Below are positions 11,869 through 22,681 of a stretch of 64,000 nucleotides of DNA, in pieces. The stretch spans positions 1,134,239 to 1,198,238 of the forward strand of contig NW_003314288.1 of the NCBI RefSeq assembly GCF_000143415.4, read 5' to 3'. The position numbers and the translations under genes were made by a program. Numbering within the stretch: the stretch's first letter is position 1; every line of letters begins with the position of its first letter. The notes under the pieces were generated by a model, which saw only the letters and a list, made by a program, of their open reading frames with translations, was not told where the DNA came from and made no database searches. Source of the DNA: Selaginella moellendorffii (lineage: Eukaryota > Streptophyta > Lycopodiopsida > Selaginellales > Selaginellaceae).

Positions 11869-12801
11869 ATGGCCGATCCGCAATCTCCTCCTTTGACTCT
11901 AGAGCAGCAGTTGGTTCAATTGCTTGATGCTATGCGCTTGCAATTGAACAACCAAACTCAGTTGATGGCGGCGTTCACAGCACATGGTACAACTCCTCCT
12001 GCTTTTGGTGCCAATCCTCGCGTTCGGCCGGAGTTCTTTCGTGGGAATCCTGGGGATGATGTGTACCATTGGTTTGATCACTTCACGGTGATTGCCACAT
12101 ATCATTCTTGGGATGATGCTCGACGTTTGCGTGAGTTCCCCACATGTCTTCAAGGGACGGCATTGCAGTGGTACAATGGATTGAGCGCAGCTACTCGTGG
12201 CGATTGGAGTGTTCTTCCGGACGTCTTCAAACGCGCCTTCGGACACGCCGATGATTGTGATGATGCCTTCCAACAATTGCATCGTCTTCGCCAAGGGCCA
12301 TCTGAGTCGGTGATGCAATTTGGCGTTCGTTTCCGAAGTCTTTTGCTTCGTGCGGAGCCAAATATGTCGGAGCGGATCAAGCTAGGAATGCTGTGGCCAG
12401 CACTTCGTCAAGATCTTGTTGGACTTGTGCATGCACTTGCTCCTGCCACTCTTGACGATGCTCTTCACTTGGCACAACGTTATGAGACGTCGCCTCTTCC
12501 ACTTCTTGCTACACGTCCTTCAGCTCCACTTCCTATGAGTGATGGTCCTGTTCCCATGGAGGTTGATGCTGCTGCTACTCGAGTCCAAGGACAAGGGCAA
12601 GGACATGGTCGTGGCCGTGACGTTCGTTGCTGGGCGTGTGATGAAGTTGGTCATACTTATCGGCGTTGTCGGCGCTTTCCGGATTGGCGACCTCCATTTC
12701 CTGGGTGGAGACCTTGGCGTCAGCAACGTCCCATTGGTGCTGCTGCGGTGGAAGGTTTGGATACCGAGGTGCATTCGGGAAACGAGGAGTCACGCGAGTA
12801 A
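11869..12801 (+). CDS. Gag protein of young gypsy element
   Basis: 310 residues. The central part (FFRGNPGDDVYHWFDHF...LQGTALQWYN) is the usual retrotransposon gag domain that forms the capsid shell. A CCHC zinc knuckle (CWACDEVGHTYRRC) lies at about residues 250-265 and would bind element RNA. The start at 11869 is the first ATG after the leader. The frame is fully open and ends at TAA 12799-12801. The pol frame overlaps the last part of gag in the -1 frame, so pol is probably made by ribosomal frameshifting. Confidence 0.88.
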   Translation: MADPQSPPLTLEQQLVQLLDAMRLQLNNQTQLMAAFTAHGTTPPAFGANPRVRPEFFRGNPGDDVYHWFDHFTVIATYHSWDDARRLREFPTCLQGTALQWYNGLSAATRGDWSVLPDVFKRAFGHADDCDDAFQQLHRLRQGPSESVMQFGVRFRSLLLRAEPNMSERIKLGMLWPALRQDLVGLVHALAPATLDDALHLAQRYETSPLPLLATRPSAPLPMSDGPVPMEVDAAATRVQGQGQGHGRGRDVRCWACDEVGHTYRRCRRFPDWRPPFPGWRPWRQQRPIGAAAVEGLDTEVHSGNEESRE

Positions 12802-15800
12802 TGGAGGGACCTTGCGCGAATAAGTTAGTGACCCCTCCATCTTTCTTTCGGGAGTATCATCAAGGGGTTCACTCGGCACCAGTTCATCCAGTGTTTACTT
12901 TCCAAGCTCGTTTTTATAACAAGAGGTCTCCTATTCTTCTCTCCGTGTTGGTTGATACAGGTTCGAGTTTATCTTCTATTGCTCGACCTGTTGCCACACA
13001 TTGTCGTCTACACTTGCGTCGTGCGGCGGATCCAGTTTTCATTCTTTATGGCAACGGCCGTACACATGCATGTGCACGAGATGAGGCGGACCTAGTTGTG
13101 CGTGTGGGCGATCTCGAGCTTGAGTTGCAGTCGTTGCGGGTGGTGCCGAGTCAAGCTTTTGACCTCATTCTTGGTATGGATTGGTTGCAGCACAATCATG
13201 CCAAGTGTGACTTTGAGGCTTTTCCCCCTTGTCTCATACTTCCTTATGTTTCATCCATTCCTCTCACTTCCGTACCTCTTCGTCCCTCTACTTCTACCTC
13301 TGCTTCCATTACTTTTGTTCCCCCATTATTTCCTCTTGTGTTTCCATCTTGTTCTGCTCTTCCCTTTTCCGATCCCTCCGATGATCTTTGTGTTGCAGCT
13401 GTTGACCAGCTCATGAAGGAGTATTCTGATCTCTTTGAATTTGACCTATCGTCTGGGGCCAAGATTGCCACACGTCATCCCATTCCAACCGGGGATGCTC
13501 GTCCAATCAAGGTTCCTGTTCGTCGTCGGTCACCCAAGGAGATCAAGATTTTACGTGCAAACGTCAAGGAGATGTTGGAGAAGGGTGTTATTCGGAAGTC
13601 GCGGAGTCCTTGGGCATGTGAACCTCATCTTGTGACGAAGCCTGATGGGAGTATTCGTTTTTGCATCGACTATCGTCCGTTAAATGAAGTGACGATCCCG
13701 GACGTGTACCCTCTTCCTCACACTGCTGATCTCTTGGATCGTCTGGGGCGAAGTCGTTGGTTCACCAAGCTAGATCTTGCTTCTGGGTATTGGCAAGTAC
13801 CGATGGCTGAAGACGATATTCCTAAGACTGTTTTTCGTACACCATTTGGTTTGTACGAGTTTTTGGTGATGCCGTTTGGTTTGAACAATGCTCCAGCAAC
13901 TTTTCAGTGGATGATGGACAAGGTCCTTTGCGATATGCCGGAGGTGACGGCTGACTTCATTGATGATGTCTTGATCCACTCGGAGGGGACGTGGGAGGAG
14001 CATGTTCGTGATGTTTGTAAAGTGTTGGATCGGCTATGCGACGTGGGTTTAAAGCTGAAGCGGTCGAAGTGCGTGTTTGGGTCCAAGGACACAACTTATC
14101 TTGGGTACCGTATTTCTCGTGAGGGTTTGCAAGTTGATCCTGACAAACTTGTGGCTGTTCTAAAGTTCCCTACTCCGAAGTGTGTGAATGATGTGCAGCG
14201 CTTTTTGGGTAAGGTGCAGTATCTCGGTCGTTTTGTGGATCATCTTTCCGATCGCACTTTACCATTGCGAGCATTGCTGAAGTCATCAACGTCATCTTTC
14301 ATCTGGTCTCCCGATTGTGAGCGGGCGTTCGTGAATCTCAAAGAGCTATTGACGACTCCTCCGGTTTTGGCCTATCCTGACTACACTCGACCTTTTATTT
14401 TGCGCGTGGATGCTTCTGACATTGGTCTTGGAGGTGTGTTGATGCAAGAGAGCTCGAGTGTGCCTGGTCAGCGCCATCCCATTGCATACATAAGCCGTAC
14501 ATTACAACCAGCGGAGATGAACTACTCCACGATGGAGAAGGAGTGTTTAGCAGCAGTCTGGGGTTTCGAGAAACTTCATGCCTATTTACATGGTTCTCGG
14601 ACGTTACTTGAAGGTGACCATGCTGCTGTTACTTCATTATTGAAGCGGAAGAACCTGGTTGGTCGTACGGCTCGATGGGCTTTGAAGCTTCAGATATATG
14701 ATTTCGATGTTGTTCATCGCCCAGGGAGTTCTATGGCTGATGCTGATGCCCTTTCTCGAGCTCCTCTTCCTTCTCCACTCACTTCTCATGTTTCTGACGA
14801 ACCTATTGTTCCAGCATCTATGGATTTTCTAGATGAGGATTCTGTGCCATCGGCGGTTGCTGTCCTTGACGTTCAGTGTCCACAGGGCGTGGAGCAAGAT
14901 CTACCTTCTCTGGATGAGGTTCGCGAGGCTCAAAAGATTAAGCCGTGGATTCGAAGGCTTCGAGATGGGTTTGAGAATCCTGCATCACTTGCTGATGACT
15001 TGCCTTTTCGGCATTTACATTCTCAATATCGCCTTGAAGATGGCCTTCTTTATTTTGTGGGGATGGATCCTGATGCTCATTTACGGCTGGTGGTGCCTTC
15101 GGTGTTTATTCCGTGGTTTCTCCATGCCTACCATGATTCTCCTATTCTAGGTGGGCATATGGGACACCGTCGTGTCACCGAGAAGCTGCGCAGATCTTTC
15201 TATTGGCCAGAGATGCGACGTGATATTATCCGGTATGTGCGTAGCTGCATTTGGTGCCAAGCTCGTAATACTCCCCCTTGTGCTGCGGAAGGACGGTTGG
15301 AGTCAATTGCAGTTTCTCGTCCGTTTGAGTTGGTGGCGTTTGATCTTATGGGACCTTTTCCGCGATCGACTGCTGGCAATGAGTATGTTATTATTGCTTC
15401 TGACTACTTGACTCGTTGGGTGGAAGTTGGTGCTCTTGCTAGTGCCTCTGCAACTGCTGTTGGATACTTCCTCCTCAATCGAGTGGTGTTCCAGCATTCT
15501 TGTCCAGAACGGATTCTTTCGGATAATGGTCCTGCATTTATGGCTGAGGTATTTCATGTTTTGACATCTCGGTTGGGGATACGCCACACTTTTACTAGTG
15601 CTTATCATCCACAATCAGACGGTCTGGAGGAACGGCTCGTTCGGACATTCAAAGGGATGATTGTGAAGTATGTGAACTTTCAACATTCGGATTGGGATGG
15701 TTATTTGCCATCTCTTCGATATGCTTATGTCACAGGGGTGTAGAGTTCTGTTGGTGCTTCACCATATAAACTTCTATATGGTCATGATCCAATATTACCA

Positions 15801-16265
15801 ACAGAGCTGGGTTTACCTTCGCGATTGCCACGAGCTCCTGATGCTAGGTCATGGGATCAATATTTGACAAGCATTCTTCCACTTGTCCGAGCAGAGTCTG
15901 CTGAACACTTAGGCCGCGTACAAGTGGGACAACAACGGCGTTACAATTCCCATCATCGTCCACCAGCGGAGTACAAAGTGGATGATTTGGTGTTAGTCCG
16001 TTTTCCCCATCTTACGATACGTGGTTTATCTAAGGGGCTCCTTGCGCAGTGGAAAGGACCGTATCGGGTGTTGCGGCAAGTTGGACCACAAGTTTATGAG
16101 GTTCGGCATGACGTTCAGCAGGCCGATCCTCCGGAGATTGTGCATGTGCATCGGTTAAAACGCTTCATACAAAGGGATCAGGAGCAGTTAATACCGTCTA
16201 CAGATCCACCGATGCCTCCTCTTGACATTCCTCCAGATCCCGGCCCATCTACAAGAGAACCCTGA
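12666..16265 (+). pseudogene. Pol polyprotein of young gypsy element, one stop
   Basis: The open frame from 12666 to a TAG at 15741-15743 continues in the same frame to 16265, so a single nonsense codon is the only break. The functional part starts after the frameshift at 12783. Domains in order: protease (VLVDTGSSLSS); reverse transcriptase (CIDYRPLNEV, LDLASGYWQ, catalytic FIDDVLI); RNase H (RVDASDIGLGGVL); integrase HHCC finger (HAYHDS...GHMGHRR...CIWCQ) with triad FDLMG, SDNGPAF and LEERLV; C-terminal GPYRVL module (about 16057). The stop falls after the integrase catalytic core, so protease to integrase core could still be produced, without the C-terminal module. Confidence 0.85.
12777..12840 (+). 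promoter_or_regulatory. Candidate -1 ribosomal frameshift site
   Basis: GGGAAAC at 12777-12783 lies in the gag frame as G GGA AAC, the X XXY YYZ arrangement of -1 slippery heptamers. Slipping one base back gives GGG AAA CGA, which enters the open pol frame. Downstream, ATGGAGGG (12801-12808) can pair with CCCTCCAT (12833-12840), and GTCAC (12789-12793) with GTGAC (12828-12832). The pairs interleave, so a pseudoknot-like fold 5 nt after the slip site is conceivable, though its loop lengths are unusual. This is inference from sequence only. Confidence 0.6.
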
Positions 16266-16297
16266 CGGCCTTCCATTATTCCGAGAGGAGGGGATGA

Positions 16298-16471
16298 TGT
16301 GAGGGCCAAGAGTACGGCTACGATGCCGTATACTAATATTAGCGTAGTGGATTTTGGTAGCCGTCGGATTGGTTTCAATCCGGACCACTCGCTCCTGTAT
16401 ATAAGCTAGGGTTTTTGGGTTAATTGATATGCACATTTCTGTATTCCTTTTCCATATTCCATGCACTCACA
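16298..16471 (+). repeat. 3' LTR of young gypsy element
   Basis: 174 bp, matching the 5' LTR except for AAGAGT against AAGTGT near the start and TAGGG against TATGG near the middle. Preceded by a polypurine tract. Confidence 0.9.
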
Positions 16472-16590
16472 GTGTTTGATAATATCTTCTTTGCTTTTAG
16501 TTTTTTATTTTCGAAAGAAAAATAATGGGGGAGTGCTTTGGTGGTTAATTAAATGAGCATGTTTAGAGATGTTTATAAGAGTTTAGCTCT

Positions 16591-18489
16591 GGACCAATTC
16601 GCACATGAGTTACCCGAAAATTAAAGTTCAAAATTTATTTGCACAATAACTTAAGCTAAAGTAATGTACTTACCCTTATTTTTTATGGGAAAATTATTAT
16701 TTTGGATTCGCACGAAAAAAAAGCGAATTTAGAGAATTCCTAAGTAATTTTCAAAAACCCCGACCAAATCTAAAGTGGGGGTCATTTTATTTTAAGGGAA
16801 GTTGTTAAAAAATATTCCGGAAATATTTGAGAAGATTCTTTGGCGACTTTTCTTCAATTAGGTTTTGTTGCTTGCTATGCAAGCTTTCATACACATTGCG
16901 GATGACAAGAGCCCCGGTCTCCAAGTGCTGCCTGAGGAAGAAGACTGTGAACTTGAGGTTCGTGGGGCTGTGATTGGGAGGAGGTTTTGCATCGGCCTGT
17001 GGTGGGTGAAGCCTCGAAATGTCACCACCTAGGTGGAAGAGGAAACTTCAGATGGAGAAGAGGACCTTCTTCACCATTTGTGGCATGCTGGAGAGTGAGA
17101 TCCGGAAGCAAGGTTGGAGGAGTGCAGTGCCAATGGATGTTCGACTGGGGGTGACTTTGTACAAGCTTTTCAAGAACACAGATTACTTGGATCTGGCGGA
17201 CAAGTTCAGCATTGGGAAGTCCACAGCTCATGAGATTGTCATGGACACCACTGCGGCAATTGTCAAGTGCCTCAGGTACAAGATTCATTTTCCTTCAACC
17301 GCCAAGGAGGTTCGAGCTGTTGCTGCTGGCTTTCGACAAGTGACAGGTACATTTTCTTATGTTTTTTGGATTGTTATAAGTTTTGATGACCAATAGGAAC
17401 CAGACTGCCTAGTGTTGCTGGGGCGATCTACTGTACTCCGAGATCATCCGACCTACTAGACTGGACAGTGAGAGCTACTACGATAGGAAGCAGCAGTACT
17501 TGGTCATCTTGCAAGGGGTTTGTGATGCCCAGAAGAGTTCCTCAGTGTCTACGCTGGGTGGCCAGGTATGTTTCTTTGTGTGTTGTGGATGGTTCTAAAA
17601 TGTTCTTTTTGCTTTCAGGACGCGTCCACGACATGAGGGTTTTTTGTAATTCAACCCTCAGGAAAAAGATTGTAGCAAGGGAGCTGCTGACATCGCCTGC
17701 GGTGTTAGCATATGATGATAGGATCAAGCCATACCTAGTGGGGGACAAAGGGTACCAACTCCAGCAGCATCTGATGATTCCACACACAAGTAAGTCTTCT
17801 TCATTCTACTTTCTTTGGTTCACTTGTTTTGGTTGTTGCTCAGCTCCGAACCCAACACCATCCAAGGCAGCTTTCAACCTTCATCACCACCTTGCTCGGA
17901 TTGTTATTGAGCAAGCATTTGGACTTCTTAAAATGAAGTTCAGATGCTTGGATCAAAAACAAAGGATCCAGCCAAAGTACCTTCCCAACATCATCAAGAG
18001 TTGTTGCATCTTGCACAATTTCTTGATTGATGTTGGGGAGACTGATCTTCGGGTGGAGATCCAAGCTTGGAGGAAAGAGGTGAAAAGGCTCAAGGCCCAG
18101 GACCTCTTTGTCGATTACGGTGATCCCGAGCAAGCAGAAGGGGAGCCTCGTGAGAGAGGATGTGAAAGAGGTTAGAGAGAACCTCACGTTTTCCCTCTGT
18201 CTTTGCCAGTGGCGTTCGTGTTTGCTTTGAAATTTGCCGGGATATAATTCTAAACATTTGAATTTGAATTTGAAATTTCAAAATTTGAATTAAGTGAATT
18301 TTAAGTGTTCGAATGCATTGTTTTTAAGTGCGAATCCGAGGGTGTTTTTCCACTTAAATCTAAGACATGTGCGAATGCAAAAGTCCTTATAAATTTACTT
18401 TGCAACACAATTTTTTTCAATGTGCGAACCCAATTTTTAAAGTGGGTCGCTTAAGTTTTTTTTCACTAAATAAATGTGCGAATTGGTCC
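16591..18489 (+). mobile_element. PIF/Harbinger DNA transposon
   Basis: GGACCAATTCGCACAT at 16591-16606 is the exact reverse complement of ATGTGCGAATTGGTCC at 18474-18489. These 16-bp terminal inverted repeats enclose about 1.9 kb that encodes a Harbinger-type transposase. The subterminal regions carry further GTGCGAA or TTCGCAC words (16701-16711, 18325-18335, 18367-18378, 18420-18430), as expected of transposase-binding motifs. I could not see a clear 3-bp target-site duplication. Confidence 0.82.
16877..18175 (+). pseudogene. PIF/Harbinger transposase (DDE_Tnp_4), disabled
   Basis: The N-terminal part (MEKRTFFTICGMLESEI...DYLDLADKFSIGKSTAHEIV, frame 17019 onward) matches the conserved region of HARBI1/ALP1-like proteins. 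The nuclease continues with a YYDRKQQY...LQG stretch, an AGWPG|RVHDMRVF junction across a GT-AG intron (about 17564-17620), LVGDKGYQL (second Asp) and VIEQAFGLLKMKF (catalytic Glu). Further GT-AG introns are visible near 17347-17396 and 17790-17841. The first catalytic Asp is replaced by Tyr: GAIYCT where GAIDxT is expected. A frameshift lies near 17450 and another near 17530. The protein would not be an active transposase. Confidence 0.75.
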
Positions 18490-18704
18490 TTTCTCAACAT
18501 AAAAGATAATGTTTTGCCAAGCTTACCACAACCACTGGCAACCTTGATTGCCAATGATGTTGTCCTTGGCTGCGGTATCTATAACCATACAGCTAGGGCC
18601 AAAGTTACACCACCAAATGGCCATAGCAAGCACAGGCATGGTGGCACAAGGTCTCGGCCATGGCTAGCACTACCTTGGCTGGCCTTAGCCGTGGCATAGC
18701 CATC
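18490..18704. other. Spacer after Harbinger element
   Basis: No gene recognised. GGCTAGCAC/GGCCATGGC-like words repeat around 18590-18690. Confidence 0.35.
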
Positions 18705-19100
18705 TACTAGAGGAGCTAGAGGAGAGCTGTTGTAGGAGGAGTGCTAGAGGAGTTGGAGGAGAGCTGTTTCAGGAGAAGTGCTGGAGGAGCTGGAGAGCTG
18801 CTATAGGAGGAGTGCTGGAGGAGCTGGAGGAGACTCAATGCACAAATGGTTTTGGAGGAGCTAGAGGGTGAGAAAGAACGATTTGATGAAAATAAAAAAA
18901 TACTGAAAAATCCAAGAGTAGGATTGGCAAAAGTACAATGTGGAAGAGAGTTGTTGCAGGAGGAGCACTAGAGGACATGGAGGAGAGTTGCTACAGGAAG
19001 AGTGTTGGAGGGAGGAGATATGTTGCATTGGAGGAAAGTAAGAGCCACTAGAGGAGCCACTAGCCACTAAGGGCACTAGAGGAAAATAAGAGTTGCTAGG
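18705..19100 (+). repeat. Purine-rich GGAGGA minisatellite
   Basis: Imperfect tandem units of about 34-37 bp built on TAGGAGGAGTGCTGGAGGAG start at about 18733, 18770 and 18804. A second cluster of similar GGAGGAG-rich sequence lies at 18955-19100 after an AT-rich interruption. The strand asymmetry (G+A on plus) is strong. No coding potential. Confidence 0.65.
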
Positions 19101-20039
19101 TGGAGAGTTGGGCATTATACACAATAACCATCTACACTAACTAACCCTAACCGAACTCAAATAGATATAATTTTCTACATTGCACTATGCAACAACGTTT
19201 GGTTTGCTTTGATATTGTCAATTTTTACATAAATAAAAAATTTATATGATGTACTCATTTTAATACATTTTTTTATTCATATGTACTTCTTGTTTATCTC
19301 TCAAAGAGTTCAATTAATGTTTTTTTTATCAATTTTATTCATCCTATGGCAAGCTTAAAGCAAATAGTGAAAAATATAAGGAAGAAGTCCTACACTCTTG
19401 CTATACTAAAATCTTGCAAACTTTCCTTTGAGAACATTATTACTAGTCAAAAAGTTCACTTTGTTTTAGTAGTCTGATGTGTTTGTCTTTATAGCATGTC
19501 CATAAACAGAAGACAAGGAACTTTTTACTTGCTCCTCGTAGTAGAGTATCACAGTGATAGAAGAAGTTTGAGCTTCTTCTCCATGCAATGGGCAACAATA
19601 TAATCAAGTGGCTGCAGTGATTGATACAAAAGTTGTCCTGGATCTTGCTTGTTAGGCTGGCATGGCTACTACACTGATAAAGGTAAGTTATGCAAAGATT
19701 TAATAAGGTGTTGCTGGATTGTCCTTACTGGGCTTACAGTTAGATCATGGATGATCAGGAGCTCACAGTTTTGCACAAGATTTGATCAAACATGTTTCTT
19801 GCTTGAGCTAGGATCCTTGATCTGCCATGGGTGGTGATCAATGCATTCACAAAAGGTGCCGGAATGAAATCCAACAGCTTAAGCACTTTCAAAAGACACC
19901 CATTCTAGGCATTTCCAGTGATCATTGCATTCCAAGAGACCAAGGTCCTCTTGCTCAAAACTTCCTGCTATGCTCATGATCACATTTCCAAGATTGAGCT
20001 CCATGTTTCTAGAATTCTTCTGTGAATCGTCACTTCTTT
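19101..20039. other. Intergenic, AT-rich
   Basis: No domain or RNA gene recognised. The last 300 bp could include decayed upstream parts of the adjoining RRP5-like pseudogene, but I could not align them by eye. Confidence 0.35.
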
Positions 20040-22411
20040 CTCATACTGCACAGGTCACAAATCACCCAAGAAATCGCCTCATGGAGGCTGCAACACTCAA
20101 TAGTTCTAGGACTGGCAAACAAGCCCTGTCCGATGGACAGCCACTTCTCCTTACGTGGGAATGTGCACATTACAGAGGTTCGTTTCTGTTTTCCAGTCTG
20201 TCTTTTAACTCCTCAAATGTCTTGATCATTATGAAGAAGGGAACCCATTGAGAAAATACAGTGTTGGGCAGACTGTTCGAGCTAAAATCCTTTCAAAACG
20301 CAAAACCAGCAGAAAGCACAGAAATGCTGCCACTTTGGATTTATCTCTACGTCCATCTGAGCTTGCAGGTCTGTATGGTGGCCCTTTGAATTAGCTTACT
20401 TATCATGACTTGCAGGAAACGATGCTGCATGCTCAGTGATTACTTTCGAGACCGTAACCATTGAACAGTCGGTTATCAGATACGTTCAAGAAGTAAAGGA
20501 CAACTGGGCATGGCTAGTCCTCTCACCCCATCTTAAAGGCTGCCTTTTTATACTGGACACGTCTGACGATCCCTCGGAGCTTGAACGATTTTTAAAGAGC
20601 ACTTCAAAGTCGGTGACCTGTTCCAGTTGCCATATAAGAAGTGTTAACCACGAAAGGAAGCAAGTGGATTTGTCTCTACACCCGAAAGCAAGTGATGAAC
20701 AATTCAAGAAAGGCGACCTGTTAGGCTGACGAATCACACGAGTTTTTGCTGGTGTTGGCGGACATACTGTGCAAGGCAGATGGGAAAGTTTCAGAAAAGT
20801 TCATGTAACGATACATGGATTGATGACCCAGCCAGTTTATTTACAGAGGGACAGTTCGTAAGGTGCAGGGTCTTGGATTTAAAACGACCAGGGAGGGGAG
20901 AGATGGGCTTGGAACTTTCAGTAAGTTGGTGGACGTGGTGGTTTTGAGTCCCTTCCGAGCTATCAAACACTACTTCCGAGATTTGCATTAAATTTTTTTG
21001 ACTCTGCATCCAATGCTCGTATTGTCAATTCCGTGTTGGAACTTAAGCAAGATATGAAGTGCAAGTAGGCAGAAACCTTGCATGCTGTGGACGTGACTTG
21101 TTTTTGTGTTGCAGGGTTTTGTCAAGAATGTGATGGAGAAAGGTTGTTTTGTGGTCCTGTCACCTTCACTTGAAGCTAGAATTCAACTGAAGAACCTATC
21201 GAACTCGTTTGTACAAAACCCTGCAGAAATGTTTCCACCAGGCAAGGTGATATCGGGAAGGTATGAACTTTTCTCCGTATGGAAGTGTTTGCTGATATCT
21301 NNNNNNNNNNNNNNNNNNNNNNNNNNNNNNNNNNNNNNNNNNNNNNNNNNNNNNNNNNNNNNNNNNNNNNNNNNNNNNNNNNNNNNNNNNNNNNNNNNNN
21401 NNNNNNNNNNNNNNNNNNNNNNNNNNNNNNNNNNNNNNNNNNNNNNNNNNNNNNNNNNNNNNNNNNNNNNNNNNNNNNNNNNNNNNNNNNNNNNNNNNNN
21501 NNNNNNNNNNNNNNNNNNNNNNNNNNNNNNNNNNNNNNNNNCATGTCTCTGAAGTGTTTTACGATTTTATTCAAGACTTGTCAACACTTTACAAAGTCAG
21601 CCAATGGGTTCAAGTAAAGATTCTAAAGGTGAGAACGAAAGCTTTAGTAAAACCACAGGGTTATGATTTCCCTCTACAGGTTGATGCGGAAACCAAACGT
21701 ATATCTCTTGGAATGAAAGCGTCATATCTGACCCCTGAGGATGGCATCGATACGATGGAGGAAGAAGGTATAAATGAAGAGCCTTCGAACACAAATGTGC
21801 TCATGGATAATGATGAGAGGGAGGAGGAGGACTACTTGGATCTGGCATCAAAACGATTCCCACAGCTATGCATGTCGATCCACTCTCAACAAAGACGTTG
21901 AGGATACAGTGCCAATTGACTTGAAAGAGCAGAGTTACTTCTTGTTTATATTTACTCTTCTCATGTCCTGCTTCTCAACAGGGAGGCTGCAGCAAAAGAG
22001 AAGTTATTACAGAAGGACCAGCCTCCAGAGACCAAGGACGACTTTGAAAGGCTTGTAGCAGCGTCACCAAATAGTAGCTACGTGTGAATCAAATGCATGG
22101 CTTATTGGTTGTGTCTTGCGGACCTGGACAAGGTGCGAGCAGTGGCTGAAAGGTAACACTCTACTCGCATTTGATTCTATTTTTCTTTAGGTGTTACAAT
22201 CCAAGCTCTTTTTTATAGGGCATTGGAAAAGATAATTTACCGAGAAGAAATGGAAAAGATGAACATATGGATGGCTTATCTCAACCTAGAGAATTCTCTT
22301 CTAGAATTTGAAGAGCAAATGGCAATTACTTTAGGTGGTTATAATGATCATGGAAACTACTACAGTAAGCATGCTTGTGTTTGGGGATGGAGATCAAGGG
22401 TATGGTAGAAG
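20040..22411 (+). pseudogene. RRP5-like (S1/HAT) ribosome-biogenesis gene, broken
   Basis: RRP5 (PDCD11) is a nucleolar protein needed for 18S and 5.8S rRNA maturation, with tandem S1 RNA-binding domains followed by HAT repeats. Matching pieces: VRAKILSKRK...LDLSLRPSEL (about 20265-20370); an S1 domain with KDNWAWLVLSPHLKG (about 20430-20725); RVFAGVGG...FTEGQFVRCRVLDL (20735-20925); VKNVMEKGCFVVLSPSLEAR (21115-21260); KISLGMK-type KRISLGMKASYL (21680-21730); HAT start DDFERLVAASPNSSYV (about 22025-22085) and EKMNIWMAYLNLEN (22250-22295). Short GT-AG introns separate several (for example 21066-21115, 22152-22218). Disablements: TGA after KKGDLLG (about 20726), TGA for the Trp after SSYV (about 22085), and a frameshift near 20810. 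The C-terminal HAT region is absent; a retrotransposon LTR begins 46 bp later. Confidence 0.75.
21301..21541. other. Assembly gap (241 N)
   Basis: Run of undetermined bases inside the RRP5-like pseudogene, where an intron end and part of an S1 domain are expected. Confidence 1.
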
Positions 22412-22457
22412 ACCTTAATGTTTTGAGTGCTAATGTTGGGGATATATTACAACAAAG

Positions 22458-22662
22458 TGTGGCAATTTGTTATTGACCACGTGGTCAAGGTCGGTCAAAG
22501 GGAGGCTCAAGGGTTTATAAAGGCATGTTAAGGTAAGGAACTTAAGAGTGATGGCACAAAGAAGCTTTTGAGGTAGCTTGGGGGTGGTTGGGCAGTGTCA
22601 AAAGGAGGTGTAATCTAGTCTAGGAAGACTAAATTGTTGATTTTTTGTGCTGGGTCATAACA
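22458..22662 (+). repeat. 5' LTR of gypsy copy B
   Basis: About 205 bp, similar to the copy A LTR (ACGTGGTCAAGGTCGGTCAA; GCTTTTGAGGTAGCTTGGGG). The left edge is placed by comparison and may be off by a few bases. Confidence 0.7.
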
Positions 22663-22681
22663 TTGGTATAAGAGGCATTAG

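Larger units (their letters stand above)
11484..16471 (+). mobile_element. Young Ty3/gypsy retrotransposon with paired LTRs
   Basis: The two LTRs are each 174 bp (11484-11657 and 16298-16471), begin TGTGAGGG, end CACTCACA, and differ at only two positions that I can find. Flanking GTGT at 11480-11483 and 16472-16475 is a likely target-site duplication. A purine tract (GAGAGGAGGGGATGA) lies just before the 3' LTR. A leader of about 210 bp precedes gag. Gag and pol are in different frames. The element is complete except for one in-frame stop in pol, so it inserted recently. Confidence 0.92.

Noticed and set aside
18705-19100. Possible Glu-rich protein in the GGAGGA repeat
   Set aside because: No sustained open frame; stops (TAG from CTAGAG units) recur; better read as a minisatellite.
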